DNA of 64,000 bases. Origin: Chrysomallon squamiferum (Eukaryota; Mollusca; Gastropoda; Neomphalida; Peltospiridae). The stretch lies in NCBI GenBank assembly GCA_012295275.1, contig CM022665.1:13968476-14032475 (forward strand), written 5' to 3'. This document shows, piece after piece, positions 62,240 through 64,000 of this stretch. Position numbers and translations under genes: made by a program. The notes below the pieces were generated by a model that worked only from the letters and a program-made list of their open reading frames with translations, was not told the origin of the DNA and did no database searches. Numbering within the stretch: the stretch's first letter is position 1; the number at the start of each line of letters is the position of its first letter.

Positions 62240-63028
62240 GTAGATTTAGAAACTGAAACTTTTCTGACAATATTAAATTATTTTAAAGTTGAAACTTAAA
62301 TAAGTAAATTACAACTTCACCAAACAGTTGGCTGCACACATATATTTTAGGTATAACAGTAGTAAACAAAACTGCATATAGCAAACACTATTATTTGTAA
62401 TATCCAGGTGTTGGGTTATTCTATGTGCATTGCATATCAGAATAATGGGTATAAAAGCAGAGACGAACATCTTGCACAATTCTTTTATTTTCACAAGTTA
62501 CGAAGATTTCTTTTTCTTTTTGAACAAGGACCATTTTACTTACATATTTACAATTAGATGAAAAAGATCCAATTTAACATTATAGTAAATACTTAAAAAT
62601 ATTGGGGATCAGTCATTGGGTTATTTCCCATTCCAGCCAACCACCACTGATTCATCAAAGGCAATTTTACATATTACGGAAGCCATGCTGCTAATTGGTA
62701 AAGTGGCCCCATTGAGTGGTTTCAAGTAATAGTCTTGTGTTGTCATAATGCTAACCATCCCAGTATTTATCAATAATAAACTGACTTAGAATTTTGTTTA
62801 CATAAAACATTTTTTCAGTAATTTACATTAAAACTATTAAGGTAACATTTTCACTAAGAATAATTATAAACTGTTAAGTGATTCAACAGAAATGTGTTGA
62901 TGTCAAATCTTCAAATCTGTATTTAAATAATGCTTTTTTTTCCTTCATATATTTACAACCAAAACAATTAGAGTCTGTATATAACCTATTTCTTTCCTTT
63001 TTTTTTCATTTTGTTTTTCATTTTATAA

Positions 63029-63067
<39 letters not shown>

Positions 63068-63742
63068 TTTTTCTTTTTAAATCTTTAATTTTGGTATTTT
63101 CATGGTTATGATCACATTTCTAGAATAGGTAACAAACAAAAAGCAAAAAACAACCAGTAACATTAGTATTTTTGCATTAATACAGTATTATTTTATTTCT
63201 CAACAAATAACCATTATTTCAAATTTTTATTTTTTCCAAAAGATCAGGCCAGTCAAATGTTAAGTCAAAGATGCTTATGATGACAAATTACATAGATTCT
63301 GTAATTTTTAAATGTATAATCATAAATATATTCTTTGAACCAGCAGGTTAAGAATTATTAAAAGTCGAGATTCATTTGTCCTTTTCTAGGAAGGGGAAAT
63401 TAATGTCTTTAATACAGCATTTACCAAAAGTTTGAAGTGGTATATAAAAATAGTAATAGTAATAAAAAAAAAAAGAAAGAAAAGATACCTTTGTAAATCT
63501 CGTAGTATGCTCCTTATTGAATGCAGTTTCTTTTCTTAATATAAAATATTAAAATTCAAATGTCTAAATTCTTCTAAACTATTTCAAATGTTCAGAGGTT
63601 TCATTTACCATGCACCTTTGATGATATGAATAGTCGAAACATATTTTGCAAACTTGCAATTTTTAATTTTATTTATTTTACTTTAATGAATTGTTTATTA
63701 TCTATGTTATGGTCTGGTCATTTATTATTTATTAGCAAAAAT

Positions 63743-63779
<37 letters not shown>

Positions 63780-64000
63780 TTTTGGTTTGACATATTTTAA
63801 CAACAAAAATGATTTATTTTTCCTAAAATCTAAAAATTCAAACCTAATTGATTAATTTTTTAAAAAATTTTATATTAAATAATTGCATTAAGTTTGTATA
63901 TACAGGTATAGAAACCATAATAAAATTGTATAATTACTTTTTTTTTTGTTTTCTAGCTTCAAAAAAGGTAACAGTGACCCATTACATCATATTTTCAAGA
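58359..64000 (+). other. CSTF3 intron running to the window edge
   Basis: At least 5.6 kb of AT-rich intron follow the exon 3 donor (GAG/GTTAAT). I searched for the next expected HAT-repeat exon and did not find it. T homopolymers sit at 62211-62239, 63033-63066 and 63746-63778, with short AT and ATT runs elsewhere. Short ORFs here are low-complexity or without homology. Confidence 0.65.

Noticed and set aside
63957-63967. Possible tiny exon between TTCTAG and GTAACA near the right edge
   Set aside because: An 11-nt exon would not encode the expected next HAT segment of CstF-77.

Overview
This is an AT-rich nuclear window from an animal. By eye G+C is under about 30 percent (not counted). 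Genes are split into many short exons with GT/AG junctions, and introns carry AC/TG/AT microsatellites, long T homopolymers and decayed DNA transposons. All five genes are recognisable metazoan orthologues. An invertebrate such as a lophotrochozoan (possibly a mollusc) fits intron size and repeat content, but that placement is a low-confidence guess. There are no operons, rRNA, CRISPR arrays or viral genes that I can see.

Layout. (1) 218-11140, minus: CNK (connector enhancer of kinase suppressor of Ras), nine coding exons with SAM, CRIC and PDZ domains; the 3' end leaves the window on the left. (2) 12141-28098, plus: a 28-exon HPS5 (BLOC-2 subunit) that I can read in one frame for 1915 codons. 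It is much longer than the human protein because of a large repetitive exon, and it ends in an unexpected RING-H2-like zinc finger. (3) 33463-38306, minus: a complete SLC25 mitochondrial glutamate carrier (SLC25A22/A18 type), nine coding exons, 312 aa. (4) 48894-54287, plus: complete PSMB4 (proteasome beta-7/N3 subunit), seven exons, 255 aa. (5) 56986 to beyond the right edge, plus: the first three coding exons (77 aa) of CSTF3 (CstF-77), followed by an intron that fills the rest of the window.

Gene arrangement. CNK and HPS5 start head to head with 1000 bp between their start codons, so they probably share a promoter region. HPS5 and the glutamate carrier are tail to tail. PSMB4 and CSTF3 run in the same direction. 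The genes serve unrelated housekeeping roles: Ras/MAPK scaffolding, lysosome-related organelle trafficking, mitochondrial glutamate import, protein turnover and pre-mRNA 3'-end processing. Three of the five (HPS5, SLC25A22, CSTF3) have human orthologues on 11p, as I recall.

Mobile DNA. I find a TA-flanked MITE (5018-5809), a Tigger/pogo transposase fossil (about 38730-39535, minus), a 1.96-kb element with about 570-600-bp terminal inverted repeats and an internal Cys/His-rich ORF (44001-45964), a decayed MULE transposase inside PSMB4 intron 1 (about 49590-50800, minus), and an unidentified decayed coding-like patch (about 55020-56160). The most interesting observation is the HPS5 C-terminal RING-like finger. 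No new multi-gene system is visible. Exon boundaries were derived by hand from splice consensus, frame continuity and homology recalled from memory; no alignment was run.
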